DNA of 64,000 nucleotides from Bacteroidota bacterium (GCA_026224775.1 JAMFRP010000031.1:62001-126000), one strand, 5' to 3'. Shown: positions 1 through 9,118, numbered from the stretch's first letter. The notes: generated by a model not told the origin, from the sequence alone. Numbers and translations: made by a program.

Positions 1-104
1 AGGCACTTGTATAAGCCGCTGTTAAATAATGTGTGTATGTTGAAAACTTAATTGCATCTTAAGATCTTTATTATTTGTAATTTAATCTCGGTTAAGGATT
101 AATA

Positions 105-180
105 GCCCCACCCAACCCTCCCCGGTAGGGAGGGCCTTAAGAGAAAAGTCTCCCCTGCCGGGGGAGATTTAGAGGGGGCT
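105..180. repeat. GC-rich double-hairpin intergenic repeat, copy 1
   Basis: Two short hairpins in a row: CCCTCCCCGGTAGGGAGGG, then TCTCCCCTGCCGGGGGAGA. The same two-hairpin unit recurs at 6410-6494 in the same orientation, and a partial version lies near 36006-36036. It lies upstream of the TPR gene. This is a dispersed, non-coding, REP-like repeat by appearance; its function is unknown. Confidence 0.75.
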
Positions 181-219
181 TAAATCTTAACTGAAAACGT
201 GTTCTGCAAACCTAATTGA

Positions 220-1623
220 ATGGAAGAAGAATTTGAATTTGGTTTTACCGAAGACCCAAAATTTTCGGTAGAACGGTACGAGGAAATGATTCGGAATCAC
301 GACCAGTACTTTTTTGATGCCCAGGCGTTTGAGAACATTATCGACTACTACATCGAAAAAAATGATCCGGCAAAAGCCCTGCAAGTATCCGAGTATGCGC
401 GCAACCAACACCCGTTTGCCGCTGTATTTTTAATAAAACAAGCCCAGCTTTTAGTGGTAACCAATCGCTCGGTAGAAGCATTTGATGCTTTGGATAAAGC
501 CGCTATGCTGGAAGCTTCTGACCCGGATATATACCTCATCCGTGGTAATTTATACGAGAGTATGGAGCGTTTTGACGAAGCGCTGGAGAACTACGAAAAA
601 GCTTTAAGTCTTGCCGAAGAAACCGACGAGATATTGCTGCATATTGCCTACGTTCATCAGAATATGGGTGATTACAATACAGCTATCGGTTTCCTGAAGG
701 AATGCCTGAAACAGAATATGGAAAACCAGGACGCTTTATACGAACTGGCTTTTTGTTACGATGTAATGGACAACCAGGAAGAAAGCGTGCAGTTCTATCA
801 ACAATATATTGATAATGAGCCGTACAGCTATGCCGCGTGGTATAACTTGGGCAACGCTTTTACTAAGCTTAGCTTATTTGAGAAAGCGATAGATGCCTAT
901 GATTATGCCATCCTGATTAAGGATAGCTTTGCATCAGCCTACTTTAACAAAGGTAACGCCTTGGTTAATTTAGAGAAATATGCCGAAGCTATAGAGGTTT
1001 ACCGCCAGACTTTCGAATACGAGCAACCTAATGCCGACACTTATTGTGCTATTGGTGAGTGTTACGAAAAGCTGGAGCAGATGGATGATGCGCGGGCTTT
1101 CTATAAAAAATCGGTTAAAATGGATCCAAAACTCGCTGATGCCTGGTTTGGTATAGGTGTAACCCTTGATTTTGAAGAGCGTTATTTTGAAGCATTGCAT
1201 TTCTACAAAAAAGCACTTGACCTTGATATAGCTAATGCTGACTACTGGTTTGCTATTGCTGATGCTGAATACAAGTTGAAGCACCTTGCGGAATCAGAGC
1301 AAGCTTACGAGAAAGTAGTGGAGCTTAACCCGCTTGATGTAGATGCCTGGCTAGACTACTCCTCTATATTATATGAGCAGGATAGGTTGGTTGATGCGAT
1401 AGAAGTTATGTCGCAGGCTATAAAGAACAACCCCGAGGCAGCCGAATTATACTACCGCATGGTGGCCTATTTATTTGCCAAAGGCGATTATAATGAAGCG
1501 CTGAACCACCTGGAACTGGCCCTGACATCAGACCCGGAAAAGCATTACATTTTGTACGATTACCTGCCGCAATTGCAAAAGAATAAAGTGATTGTAGATA
1601 TTATTAATCGTTACACGAGATAG
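220..1623 (+). CDS. Tetratricopeptide-repeat protein
   Basis: A 467-residue protein built almost entirely of about ten or more 34-residue TPR units. Recurring cores include residue patterns such as YNLGNAF, AYFNKGNALV, AWFGIGV and YWFAIAD with the alternating small and aromatic residues of TPR helices. It has no signal peptide or membrane segment, so it is probably a cytoplasmic protein-protein interaction scaffold. The acidic N-terminus (MEEEFEFGF) begins at the first ATG after the upstream repeat. Similar long TPR proteins are common in Bacteroidota; partners cannot be inferred. A 27-bp inverted repeat and an intrinsic terminator follow the stop codon, so it is probably a single-gene unit. 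Confidence 0.85.
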   Translation: MEEEFEFGFTEDPKFSVERYEEMIRNHDQYFFDAQAFENIIDYYIEKNDPAKALQVSEYARNQHPFAAVFLIKQAQLLVVTNRSVEAFDALDKAAMLEASDPDIYLIRGNLYESMERFDEALENYEKALSLAEETDEILLHIAYVHQNMGDYNTAIGFLKECLKQNMENQDALYELAFCYDVMDNQEESVQFYQQYIDNEPYSYAAWYNLGNAFTKLSLFEKAIDAYDYAILIKDSFASAYFNKGNALVNLEKYAEAIEVYRQTFEYEQPNADTYCAIGECYEKLEQMDDARAFYKKSVKMDPKLADAWFGIGVTLDFEERYFEALHFYKKALDLDIANADYWFAIADAEYKLKHLAESEQAYEKVVELNPLDVDAWLDYSSILYEQDRLVDAIEVMSQAIKNNPEAAELYYRMVAYLFAKGDYNEALNHLELALTSDPEKHYILYDYLPQLQKNKVIVDIINRYTR

Positions 1624-1629
1624 TGAGTG

Positions 1630-1711
1630 GTTGAATAGTTGATTAAGTGAGTAGTTAATAGGTTTTACAACTACTCTCCCAATGAACTACTCACTTAATC
1701 AACTATTCAAC
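1630..1711. repeat. 27-bp perfect inverted repeat after the TPR gene
   Basis: Arms at 1630-1656 and 1685-1711 are exact reverse complements (27 of 27), separated by 28 nt. The left arm begins GTTGAATAGTTGATTAAGTG. It starts 6 bp after the TPR stop codon. It has no direct T-run, but a T-tailed hairpin lies just downstream at 1728-1763. It may be an mRNA 3'-end stabiliser or a copy of a dispersed palindromic repeat. Confidence 0.8.
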
Positions 1712-1727
1712 TCAATCAACTCAATAT

Positions 1728-1763
1728 AACCAAAAACTTACCTTGCTTTTTGGTTTTTTTTTT
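1728..1763 (+). terminator. Intrinsic terminator
   Basis: Arms AACCAAAAA (1728-1736) and TTTTTGGTT (1747-1755) form a 9-bp stem followed directly by eight further T residues. It separates the TPR gene from the comA-like gene. Confidence 0.7.
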
Positions 1764-1813
1764 GAACTTTGCGGCCGAATATTTATTAGCATCAGGCTAC
1801 CTACTTTGTTTTT

Positions 1814-2569
1814 ATGAATTACCACATCAATAATATCCCCGAGCGCACTTTTAAACCCCGAAACAGTGGCATCACCATGGTTATGGATAAAGGCCTTAGC
1901 GTACGCCAGGCCGAGGATTTTATCGAGGTTGCCGGTGTACATAGCGACATTATTAAATTGGGCTGGGCCACATCATACGTCACCCCTAAGCTTGATGACA
2001 AACTGGCTTTGTACCGCGAAGCAGGCTTGCCGGTATACTTCGGTGGTACTTTATTCGAGGCATTTATCATCCGTAATCAGTTTGATGATTATTGCAAAAT
2101 ACTGGATAAATACCAAATGCAGTATGTGGAAGTATCCGATGGCTCTATCACTATTGAGCACGACATCAAATGTGAATACATTCGCAAGTTGAGTGAAAAC
2201 TTCACGGTAATATCTGAAGTAGGCTCCAAGGATGTACAGAAAATATTCGCCCCTTATAAATGGATCAAGCTGATGCAGGCCGAAATTGAGGCAGGCTCAT
2301 GGAAAGTAATCGCCGAAGCCCGCGAAAGCGGTAACGTGGGTATCTATCGTGATTCAGGAGAAGTAAGGCAGGGACTGGTGGATGAGATATTAACCCAGAT
2401 ACCCGAAGAAACCATTATTTGGGAAGCTCCTCAAAAAGCACAGCAGGTTTGGTTTATTAAATTAATTGGTGCCAATGTAAGTTTAGGCAATATTGCACCT
2501 GCCGATGTAATACCGTTAGAGACTTTACGCCTGGGTATCAGAAGTGATACTTTTGATCATTTTTTGTAG
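1814..2569 (+). CDS. Phosphosulfolactate synthase (ComA family)
   Basis: A 251-residue TIM-barrel protein of the ComA family, with typical stretches such as DIIKLGWATSYV, VYFGGTLFE and VEVSDGSI, followed by a region ending in a conserved VISEVGSKD and later IIWEAPQK. The family adds sulfite to phosphoenolpyruvate to give (R)-phosphosulfolactate, the first step to coenzyme M in methanogens. In bacteria that make no coenzyme M the product may feed sulfolactate or other sulfonate metabolism; that part is inference. The length matches the family. It has no comB or comC neighbour in the window and appears monocistronic, preceded by a terminator. There is no signal peptide, so it acts in the cytoplasm. 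Confidence 0.85.
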   Translation: MNYHINNIPERTFKPRNSGITMVMDKGLSVRQAEDFIEVAGVHSDIIKLGWATSYVTPKLDDKLALYREAGLPVYFGGTLFEAFIIRNQFDDYCKILDKYQMQYVEVSDGSITIEHDIKCEYIRKLSENFTVISEVGSKDVQKIFAPYKWIKLMQAEIEAGSWKVIAEARESGNVGIYRDSGEVRQGLVDEILTQIPEETIIWEAPQKAQQVWFIKLIGANVSLGNIAPADVIPLETLRLGIRSDTFDHFL

Positions 2570-2705
2570 AAAAAACAATACTTTTAAGCCATATTTGTGA
2601 AAAAAAACGAGGAATAGTGATGCTGTTGACGCTTAAAAAGCTCATTTTCGCCCCGCAATTGACTTTAAAAAGCTACTTTTCACATCGAATTAAACCGATT
2701 TTCGC

Positions 2706-3197
2706 ATGAAAAAGCTATTCATATTTTTTCTGCTCATCATTTCTGTGGGTACAGGCTTTGCCCAAAATCTGCCCAAATTCGACCAATATAAATTTAATCA
2801 AACCAGCGATTACAAGTCAGCAGATAGCGCTGTATTGCAAACCGCGATTTTCTTGTTATCAACCCCAATCGACCAAAACGCCCATACCCGCATCAAAGCC
2901 GGGCAATTTGTAATGCGATGGATGGAAGGCACCCCTGATTATACTTTTTCGCTGGAACAAAACGCGATCAAATACATCTCAGGCAATGTTGATCTGATGT
3001 TGCTTTATATGACGTCGATGGCTAAATACGCGTTGGAGACCAAGTCTAACGATGTTAAAGCAATCACCATTAATGGCGTTAAAATATTATTGGCTTATGT
3101 AAATAACCCCATAAGCAATGTTAAAAAGGACAAAACCTTGAAAAAACTTTCCGACGCAAACGACAAGGGCAACCTGGAAAACTTTCTGAATCTGTAA
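2706..3197 (+). CDS. Small exported protein of unknown function
   Basis: A 163-residue protein with a clear type I signal peptide: MKK followed by a hydrophobic run (LFIFFLLIISVGTG) and cleavage expected after FAQ at about residue 20. The mature part is mostly helical by composition (for example a segment around VDLMLLYMTSMAKYALE) and ends in a lysine-rich stretch. I recognise no catalytic motif or named family. It lies 57 bp upstream of aroE on the same strand and could be cotranscribed with it. Likely periplasmic. Confidence 0.75.
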   Translation: MKKLFIFFLLIISVGTGFAQNLPKFDQYKFNQTSDYKSADSAVLQTAIFLLSTPIDQNAHTRIKAGQFVMRWMEGTPDYTFSLEQNAIKYISGNVDLMLLYMTSMAKYALETKSNDVKAITINGVKILLAYVNNPISNVKKDKTLKKLSDANDKGNLENFLNL

Positions 3198-3253
3198 TTT
3201 TTATTTATTAAACAACGTAAAGAAATATTCAGTTGTTATTTTAACATTGCATC

Positions 3254-4054
3254 ATGAAAAAATACGGGCTAATAGGTTTTCCGCTTACACATTCGTTTTC
3301 AAAAAAATATTTCACCGAGAAGTTTGAGAAATTGCACATCAAGGATGCTCAATATGATCTTTATCCTATTGAACATATTAAAGATTTGCAGGATATGCTC
3401 GACCTGCATCCCGATCTATGCGGCCTGAATGTAACTATCCCCCATAAAGTAAATGTTATTAAATACCTAGACTGGATTGAGCATGATGCCAAAAACGCAG
3501 GTGCCGTAAATTGCATTCGTGTGGTTGCCGAAAGTCCGATACTGGCTTCGTTTTTAGGCGAGGTTGGTGTAAAGGGGCATGATTTCAGACTAGAAGGTTT
3601 TAATACGGATATTTACGGTTTCGAAATGTCGTTAAAGCCATTATTAAGAGAAGGTATGGAAGATGCCCTGATTTTAGGTGATGGGGGTGCCGCCAAAGCG
3701 GTAAAATGCGTGTTGGATAACCTGAACATTAACATTACAACGGTTACCCGTAAACCACATCCCGGCAACATTCTGTTTAAGGATTTAAAACCGCATCATT
3801 TTGAAAAGAACAAGCTCATCATCAATACTACACCATTAGGCACAGCCCCTAATTTTGATGAATGTCCGGATATTCCTTATGAACTGATCACGCCGCAGCA
3901 TTTGTTGTACGACCTAATCTATAACCCCGAAAAAACCCTGTTTTTAAAGAAAGGCGAAGAACGGGGTGCCCGGATTAAAAATGGCTACGAAATGCTTACC
4001 TTGCAGGCAGAAAAATCGTGGGAGATATGGAACTCACAAACAATGACTTTATGA
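3254..4054 (+). CDS. aroE: Shikimate dehydrogenase
   Basis: A 266-residue enzyme that reduces 3-dehydroshikimate to shikimate with NADPH in the aromatic amino acid pathway. The N-terminal domain has GLIGFPLTHSFSKKYF, the S-x-S substrate-binding region, and the core motif NVTIPHK with the catalytic lysine at residue 65. The cofactor domain has LGDGGAAKAV, a slight variant of the usual GAGGA loop. The start ATG is the first after an AT-rich gap. The stop overlaps the gldD ATG by 4 bp (ATGA), indicating translational coupling. The length is normal for the family. Confidence 0.93.
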   Translation: MKKYGLIGFPLTHSFSKKYFTEKFEKLHIKDAQYDLYPIEHIKDLQDMLDLHPDLCGLNVTIPHKVNVIKYLDWIEHDAKNAGAVNCIRVVAESPILASFLGEVGVKGHDFRLEGFNTDIYGFEMSLKPLLREGMEDALILGDGGAAKAVKCVLDNLNINITTVTRKPHPGNILFKDLKPHHFEKNKLIINTTPLGTAPNFDECPDIPYELITPQHLLYDLIYNPEKTLFLKKGEERGARIKNGYEMLTLQAEKSWEIWNSQTMTL

Positions 4055-4656
4055 GGATACTAGGCTTATTGCTGATTACAACTTTACTTTTTAGCGCCTG
4101 CAGCAATAACAACCATGATTATTCGCCAAAACCGCGTGGATATTACCGTATCGTTTTCCCCAAAAAACAATATGTTGAATATAATGGGCCATACCCATTC
4201 ACTTTTTTATATCCGGCCTACGCCAATATTGTACCTGATTCAAACACAGCACCTAACGGCAATAAAAAGCTGATTAATATGAAATACCTGTTAAATATGC
4301 AATTCCCGCAGTTTAATGGTACCCTGCATTTAAGCTACGAGAGCATTACCTCCCGCAAGGTATTTGATGAATTGATTGAGGACGCGCACTCCTTCGCCTT
4401 TAAACATACTGTAAAATCTACCGGTATTGACCAGGCACTGATCTATTATCCCGACAAAAAGATCTTCGGTATCTATTATACCATCAACGGCAACGCCGCT
4501 TCATCCGCGCAATTTTTCCTGACTGACAGCACCCGCAACTACATCCGCGGTGCCCTCTATTTTAATTCCGAACCCAAGCTTGACTCCATCCAACCCGTAC
4601 TTGATTTTGTAAAGAAAGATATGAATGTGATGATCAAAAGCTTCAAGTGGAAATAA
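4051..4656 (+). CDS. gldD: Gliding motility lipoprotein GldD
   Basis: A 201-residue lipoprotein starting at ATG 4051 inside the aroE stop (ATGA overlap). An upstream in-frame ATG at 4018 would add a hydrophilic leader before the signal peptide and is rejected. The signal peptide ends in the lipobox LFSAC, with cysteine 17. The mature part has the family pattern SPKPRGYYRIVFPKKQYVEY and PYPFTFLYPAYA. GldD is required for gliding in Flavobacterium; in other Bacteroidota it is kept as part of the envelope machinery linked to the type IX secretion system, where its exact role is unresolved. Confidence 0.9.
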   Translation: MRILGLLLITTLLFSACSNNNHDYSPKPRGYYRIVFPKKQYVEYNGPYPFTFLYPAYANIVPDSNTAPNGNKKLINMKYLLNMQFPQFNGTLHLSYESITSRKVFDELIEDAHSFAFKHTVKSTGIDQALIYYPDKKIFGIYYTINGNAASSAQFFLTDSTRNYIRGALYFNSEPKLDSIQPVLDFVKKDMNVMIKSFKWK

Positions 4657-4673
4657 TTCGATTTTAGATTTTT

Positions 4674-4747
4674 TGTCATGCTGAGGGACGAAGCATCTGC
4701 ACTGATATAAACTACCTTACAGATTCTTCACTCCGTTCAGAATGACA
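4674..4747. repeat. Palindromic intergenic repeat (TGTCATGCTGAG family)
   Basis: Begins TGTCATGCTGAGGGACGAAG and ends in the inverted form CTCCGTTCAGAATGACA. A related copy in the other orientation sits at 10783-10857. It lies between the convergent gldD and gltX genes and may form a long hairpin in either transcript. Confidence 0.7.
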
Positions 4748-4766
4748 AGTGAATAATATAAAGAAT

Positions 4767-4847
4767 TGTCATTGCGAGGAACGAAGCAATCGCGAACCTT
4801 GCAAAAACATTTTTCTTCGTGCGGTTGCTTCGTCCCTCGCAATGACA
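4767..4847. repeat. Palindromic intergenic repeat (TGTCATTGCGAGG family), copy 1
   Basis: Left arm TGTCATTGCGAGGAACGAAG and right arm CTTCGTCCCTCGCAATGACA are near-perfect reverse complements that extend about 27 nt inward. Other copies are at 16482-16563, 32868-32948 and 35912-35994. The centre differs between copies while the arms are kept, as in REP/BIME-like elements. Confidence 0.85.
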
Positions 4848-4862
4848 GATAGGTAAAAAACA

Positions 4863-6383
4863 TTACGAATTAAACACCACCAAAGCATGCTCAATCCTAT
4901 TGATTGTTTCATCCTTACCCAACAAAGCAGCAATATCAAACACATGCGGACCAAACTTACCACCCACCAGCATAATCCGGAATGGCAACATCACATCGCC
5001 TGCCTTTAACGCTTTCTCTTCCATGAGGGCTTTAAACTGCGCTTCAAATACAACCGCATTAATAGATGCTTCATTCTTCAATAAGCCTATCAGCACATTA
5101 AAAAACTCATTCTTAGCTTCGTTCCATTTTGGTTTAACCGAGTTTACATCATACTCCTTAGGCACTTCAAAAAAGTAAGCCGACTGCTGATAAAAATCAG
5201 GCAACAAAATACAGCGTTCTTTAACTGCGTCAATCACAGTTACCAGGTAAGCATCATCCTTAACGGCAAGGCCTTTATCAGCCAAAACAGTAATAACTTT
5301 ATCTTTTAAGCCTTCAGCCGAAGTTCTTTTGATCCACTCGGCATTGTACCACTTGGCTTTTTCGTAATCAAATTTTGCGCCTGCTTTACTTACACGGTCT
5401 ATCGAGAATTTCTCTATCAATTTATCCAGTGTAAATATTTCCTGGTCGCCGCCATCGTTCCAGCCTAACATGGCTAATAAGTTCAGGAATGCTTCAGGTA
5501 AAAATCCAAGCTCGCGGAACCCGGGGGTAAACTCATCAGCTTTAGCGTCATACCACTCCATAGCATAAACCGGGAAACCTAACCTTGCGCCATCGCGCTT
5601 GCTTAATTTACCGTGACCATCAGGTTTTAATATTAGTGGCAAATGTGCCCATTGCGGCATATCAGCCTTCCAGCCCAAATACTCCCAAAGCAGCAAGTGT
5701 ACCGGTGCCGATGGCAACCATTCCTCGCCCCTGAAAGCATGCGATATTTTCATCAGGTAATCATCAACCACCACCGCTAAGTGGTAGGTTGGCATACCGT
5801 CGGCTTTTAACAAAACCTTATCATCAACCTGGTTAGTTTCAAAACTAACGTGGCCGCGTATCATATCATTAAAACTGATGGTTTCATCAGTCGGCATTTT
5901 TATGCGGATAACATGCGGCGTATGCGCGTCTAACAAAGCATCTACCTCATGTTCAGATAACGATAAAGAGTTGCGCAATTCATCGCGATGTGCATGCCCG
6001 TATTGAAAGTTAGGTATTTCTTTACGTTTGGCATCCAGCTCTTCCGGAGTGTCAAAAGCGTAATAAGCATGGCCTTCCATCACCAGCTTTTCAGCATATT
6101 GGCGATAAAGGGCTTTACGCTCGCTTTGGCAGTATGGCGCATACTGGCCACCCACAACCGGGCTTTCATCAGGTGTTAATCCACACCAGTTAAGGCAATC
6201 CAAAATATATTGCTCTGCACCCTCAACATAGCGGTTTTGGTCGGTATCTTCAATACGTAAAACAAAATCACCTCCATGTTTTTTAGCGAAAAGATAATTG
6301 AACAACACGGTACGAACACCGCCTAAATGTAAACCGCCCGTAGGGCTTGGTGCAAAACGAACTCTAACTTTTTTATCTGCCAT
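4863..6383 (-). CDS. gltX: Glutamyl-tRNA synthetase
   Basis: A class I aminoacyl-tRNA synthetase (506 residues) charging tRNA-Glu. The N-terminus reads KVRVRFAPSPTGGLHLGGVR, containing the HIGH-type signature (HLGG). The KMSKS-type loop is KLSKRDGA. The C-terminal anticodon-binding domain contains YNAEWIKRTSAE and ends VVFNS. I chose the ATG at 6383 (MADKKVRV) because the extra 11 residues from the ATG at 6416 do not resemble the family and run into the upstream repeat. It is a single-gene unit convergent with gldD. Confidence 0.95.
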   Translation of the reverse strand: MADKKVRVRFAPSPTGGLHLGGVRTVLFNYLFAKKHGGDFVLRIEDTDQNRYVEGAEQYILDCLNWCGLTPDESPVVGGQYAPYCQSERKALYRQYAEKLVMEGHAYYAFDTPEELDAKRKEIPNFQYGHAHRDELRNSLSLSEHEVDALLDAHTPHVIRIKMPTDETISFNDMIRGHVSFETNQVDDKVLLKADGMPTYHLAVVVDDYLMKISHAFRGEEWLPSAPVHLLLWEYLGWKADMPQWAHLPLILKPDGHGKLSKRDGARLGFPVYAMEWYDAKADEFTPGFRELGFLPEAFLNLLAMLGWNDGGDQEIFTLDKLIEKFSIDRVSKAGAKFDYEKAKWYNAEWIKRTSAEGLKDKVITVLADKGLAVKDDAYLVTVIDAVKERCILLPDFYQQSAYFFEVPKEYDVNSVKPKWNEAKNEFFNVLIGLLKNEASINAVVFEAQFKALMEEKALKAGDVMLPFRIMLVGGKFGPHVFDIAALLGKDETINRIEHALVVFNS

Positions 6384-6409
6384 TATGCCGCAAAGATAAT
6401 CAAATATTA

Positions 6410-6494
6410 GCCTCACCCAACCCTCCCCGGAAGGGAGGGCTTTAAAGTAGTAAGATCAAAAGTCTCCCCTACCGGGGGAGATTTAGAGGGGGCC
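6410..6494. repeat. GC-rich double-hairpin intergenic repeat, copy 2
   Basis: Contains CCCTCCCCGGAAGGGAGGG and, further on, TCTCCCCTACCGGGGGAGA, the same two-hairpin unit as 105-180. It sits between divergent gltX and the histidine kinase gene. Confidence 0.75.
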
Positions 6495-6625
6495 TGCACT
6501 TTTAATTTCAAAACAGGATACTTACATCTCAAATTAGCCGTTCTTCATCAGTTTTCGGAGTATTTATGTAATTTGGCAAAATACAGACTTACGGTCTTTT
6601 CCGACTTGCTGACTTTTTATAATAA

Positions 6626-7852
6626 ATGAACCCATATCAACAGAAAAAACGCTGGAAATACATACTCATCACCTTCGCGATAATTATCGCAAGCGGGTCA
6701 TTACTTTATACCAATTACCTGGTTAAAAACATTGCCAGATCCGAGCGTACACGGGCGCAGGTTTGGGCATTGAGCATGCGGCAAACCACTACATCCGATG
6801 ATAACGACTTCCTGCAGTATGTTTTTGCTGTACGCGATAGCTCGTTAGTACCTGCTATAGTGGTTGATGAAAAGGGCGATATTAAATATACCCGCGGACT
6901 GGACTCCACCAAAACCAATATCAACATACCGGGGAACGACAAGGTTAAGGGCTCTCCAAAGTACGACCCTGCTTATTTTCAGCATGAGCTCGAGTACATG
7001 AAAAAGCAGCATGCGCCAATACAGCTAACCATGTTAAATACCAAATACCTGGTTTACTACAAAGATTCGGCACTGTTACATGAACTTAAAATCTTTCCAT
7101 ATATACAGCTTTTAGTTATCGCTATATTTTTGTTAGTGGCTTATACGGCGTTCAACTCCTCCCGTAAATCCGAACAGAATCAGGTTTGGGTAGGTTTAGC
7201 TAAGGAAACAGCGCATCAATTAGGCACGCCAATATCATCATTAATGGCTTGGGTCGAGCTGATAAAAGATAAGTTCCATGCCGAAAAAGACCCCTTAATG
7301 GCGGAGATGGAAAACGACATTAAACGACTGGAAATTATTGCCGACAGGTTCTCCAAAATTGGCTCAAAGCCAAAGCTGGAAAATCGTTCGGTTTATTATG
7401 TGGTTAAGGATTTTGTTGATTATTTCAGTGTACGGGTAAGCAATAACATTAGTTTTGAAATTACCGGCAACCCTTACTTACAGGCTGGTTTAAATGTACC
7501 TTTATTTGACTGGGTGCTGGAAAATCTGCTAAAAAATGCCGTAAATGCCATCGAAGGCCGTGGTAAAATAAAAGTGGAGATAAACGCCAGCAAAACCAAA
7601 AAGAACCTGATATTGATTGATGTTACTGATACAGGCAAAGGCATTCCACGCTCAAAATTCGATACCGTATTTCAACCGGGATATACCACCCGCAAACGTG
7701 GCTGGGGATTGGGGCTATCGCTAACCAGGCGTATTGTAAACAACTACCATAACGGTACTATTGCTGTGCGCGAATCAGAAATTGGCAAGGGCACAACCTT
7801 CCGCATCACCCTAAAAAACTCAAAAAATGATAAACAAACCGCAACCCGGTGA
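6626..7852 (+). CDS. Membrane-bound sensor histidine kinase
   Basis: A 408-residue kinase. Membrane segments lie near residues 12-31 and 158-176 around an extracytoplasmic sensor region. The phosphoacceptor box has H197 in KETAHQLGTPISSLMAW. The ATP-binding domain shows ENLLKNAVNAIEG (N box), DTGKGI (G1), a FQPGYTT segment and GWGLGLSLTRRIV (G2). It would autophosphorylate and signal to a response regulator, but none is adjacent, so it is an orphan kinase here. The signal is unknown. The 3' end overlaps the next gene by 26 bp, so the two are probably cotranscribed. Confidence 0.9.
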   Translation: MNPYQQKKRWKYILITFAIIIASGSLLYTNYLVKNIARSERTRAQVWALSMRQTTTSDDNDFLQYVFAVRDSSLVPAIVVDEKGDIKYTRGLDSTKTNINIPGNDKVKGSPKYDPAYFQHELEYMKKQHAPIQLTMLNTKYLVYYKDSALLHELKIFPYIQLLVIAIFLLVAYTAFNSSRKSEQNQVWVGLAKETAHQLGTPISSLMAWVELIKDKFHAEKDPLMAEMENDIKRLEIIADRFSKIGSKPKLENRSVYYVVKDFVDYFSVRVSNNISFEITGNPYLQAGLNVPLFDWVLENLLKNAVNAIEGRGKIKVEINASKTKKNLILIDVTDTGKGIPRSKFDTVFQPGYTTRKRGWGLGLSLTRRIVNNYHNGTIAVRESEIGKGTTFRITLKNSKNDKQTATR

Positions 7853-8342
7853 ATACGCTCCATACGCGGCAGGCTATATAGCCAAAGTGCCTAATGGCCC
7901 CGTGATAGAGATATTAGAGTATTTAAAACAAAGCACTTATAACTTTTTTTCGCGGATAACAGCCGAGCAGGCCGATTATGCCTATGCGGAAGGTAAGTGG
8001 ACGCTAAAACAAGTTTTAGGCCACATGATTGATACCGAAAGGGTATTCTCATTCCGTGCGCTATGTTTTTCTCGTGGAGATAAAAACCCACTGCCTGGTT
8101 TCGATCAGGAAGAATATGTAGCTGCTTCAACCTTTGATACCCGTACTATACAGGATTTAGCCAATGAATTTAAGGCGCTACGCGAAGCCAATGTATATTT
8201 ATACAGCTCCTTTACCGATGAGCAGAGCCAGATGATGGGCATTGCCAGTAACCACCCCGTTTCAGTTAGGGCATTGGTATATATGACCGCCGGGCACGAA
8301 TTATATCACCTCGACTTAATTAAAGAACTTTATATAAGGTAA
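7827..8342 (+). CDS. DinB/YfiT-like metal-binding four-helix protein
   Basis: A 171-residue protein of the DinB superfamily (the four-helix bundle DinB, not DNA polymerase IV). Candidate metal ligands are the histidine of LGHMIDTERVF and the two histidines of GHELYHLDLI, spaced as in the H...HxxxH pattern of the family. The segment GKWTLKQVLGHM is characteristic. Members are putative metal-dependent hydrolases or thiol transferases; the substrate cannot be told. It begins inside the histidine kinase gene (26-bp overlap), suggesting cotranscription. Confidence 0.85.
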   Translation: MINKPQPGEYAPYAAGYIAKVPNGPVIEILEYLKQSTYNFFSRITAEQADYAYAEGKWTLKQVLGHMIDTERVFSFRALCFSRGDKNPLPGFDQEEYVAASTFDTRTIQDLANEFKALREANVYLYSSFTDEQSQMMGIASNHPVSVRALVYMTAGHELYHLDLIKELYIR

Positions 8343-8414
8343 AAGGTGAAAGGACAAAGGTAAGAAGTTTTGTCCTTTCGCCTTTATCCTTTTACCCTAT
8401 CACACACCTCCTAC

Positions 8415-8789
8415 TTATTCCTGTTCTATATTATTTTGAGGTTCCGCTTTTCGCTCTATAAGGAACGATATAAATAAACCCAGTCCGCCAAATAAAGCTA
8501 TCAGAGCAAAATATATAGCCGGGTTATTTTCATCTCTATTCATACTTTCAAACCATGTATGGTCTAGTACATAGGCTAAAAACAAGCCCAAACCCGCACC
8601 TATTAATAACATACCCCATTTTAAGGTATTATAAGTTTGTGAGCGTGGTTTATAGCTACGCGGGTCCATACCACGCTCAATCATCGCCATACGTTCGCGT
8701 TTGTGTAAATACACTATACCAAAAACCATTGCAAACATACTGATGGGAACGAAAATCGGTATTAATACCGCTAGTGAATTTGAGTCCAT
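8415..8789 (-). CDS. Small inner-membrane protein (DUF6249-like)
   Basis: A 124-residue protein with three predicted membrane segments (roughly residues 5-27, 57-75 and 90-111). The first is followed by a charged cytoplasmic stretch with KRERMAMIERGMDP. That ERMAMIERG-type motif after a first transmembrane helix is typical of small Bacteroidota membrane proteins labelled DUF6249. Function is unknown. It lies alone on the minus strand, convergent with the DinB-family gene. Confidence 0.75.
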   Translation of the reverse strand: MDSNSLAVLIPIFVPISMFAMVFGIVYLHKRERMAMIERGMDPRSYKPRSQTYNTLKWGMLLIGAGLGLFLAYVLDHTWFESMNRDENNPAIYFALIALFGGLGLFISFLIERKAEPQNNIEQE

Positions 8790-8923
8790 AATATTAATTA
8801 TTAATTTGATAAATCATCTTGTTTCATGCACCATACTGGTGTATTTGTAAGCTATGACTACCTGTTTTTTGATGAGGTTACAGGGAAACTAAAAATTTAT
8901 CAAAACTGTCCGCCAGCATATTT

Positions 8924-9091
8924 ACTCACCCGGCTTAGCTTCGCTCGCCGACCTCTCTTTCGCTGCGCGACAAAGAGGTGAAAAATATAAACTCTAAGCC
9001 TTCGGTACAAAGAGGTAAAAATAAATATCCAATTTCCCTCTTTAGCGCTTGCGCTAGAGAGGGTGGTCGAGCGGAGCAAGACCGGGTGAGT
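8924..9091. repeat. MITE-like element with terminal inverted repeats, copy 1
   Basis: The ends are ACTCACCCGG (8924-8933) and CCGGGTGAGT (9082-9091). Imperfect inverted similarity extends about 30 nt inward (CTTCGCTCG against CGAGCGGAG). The inside holds further hairpins, such as CCCTCTTTAGCGC with GCGCTAGAGAGGG. A second member of the family is at 12701-12836. No transposase is encoded. Confidence 0.65.
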
Positions 9092-9118
9092 CACCTAGTC
9101 GCCATATTCGTCATTATG

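Noticed and set aside
4767..4847. Reading the palindromic repeats as a CRISPR array or tRNA
   Set aside because: The copies are scattered over 31 kb rather than regularly spaced and lack tRNA arms.
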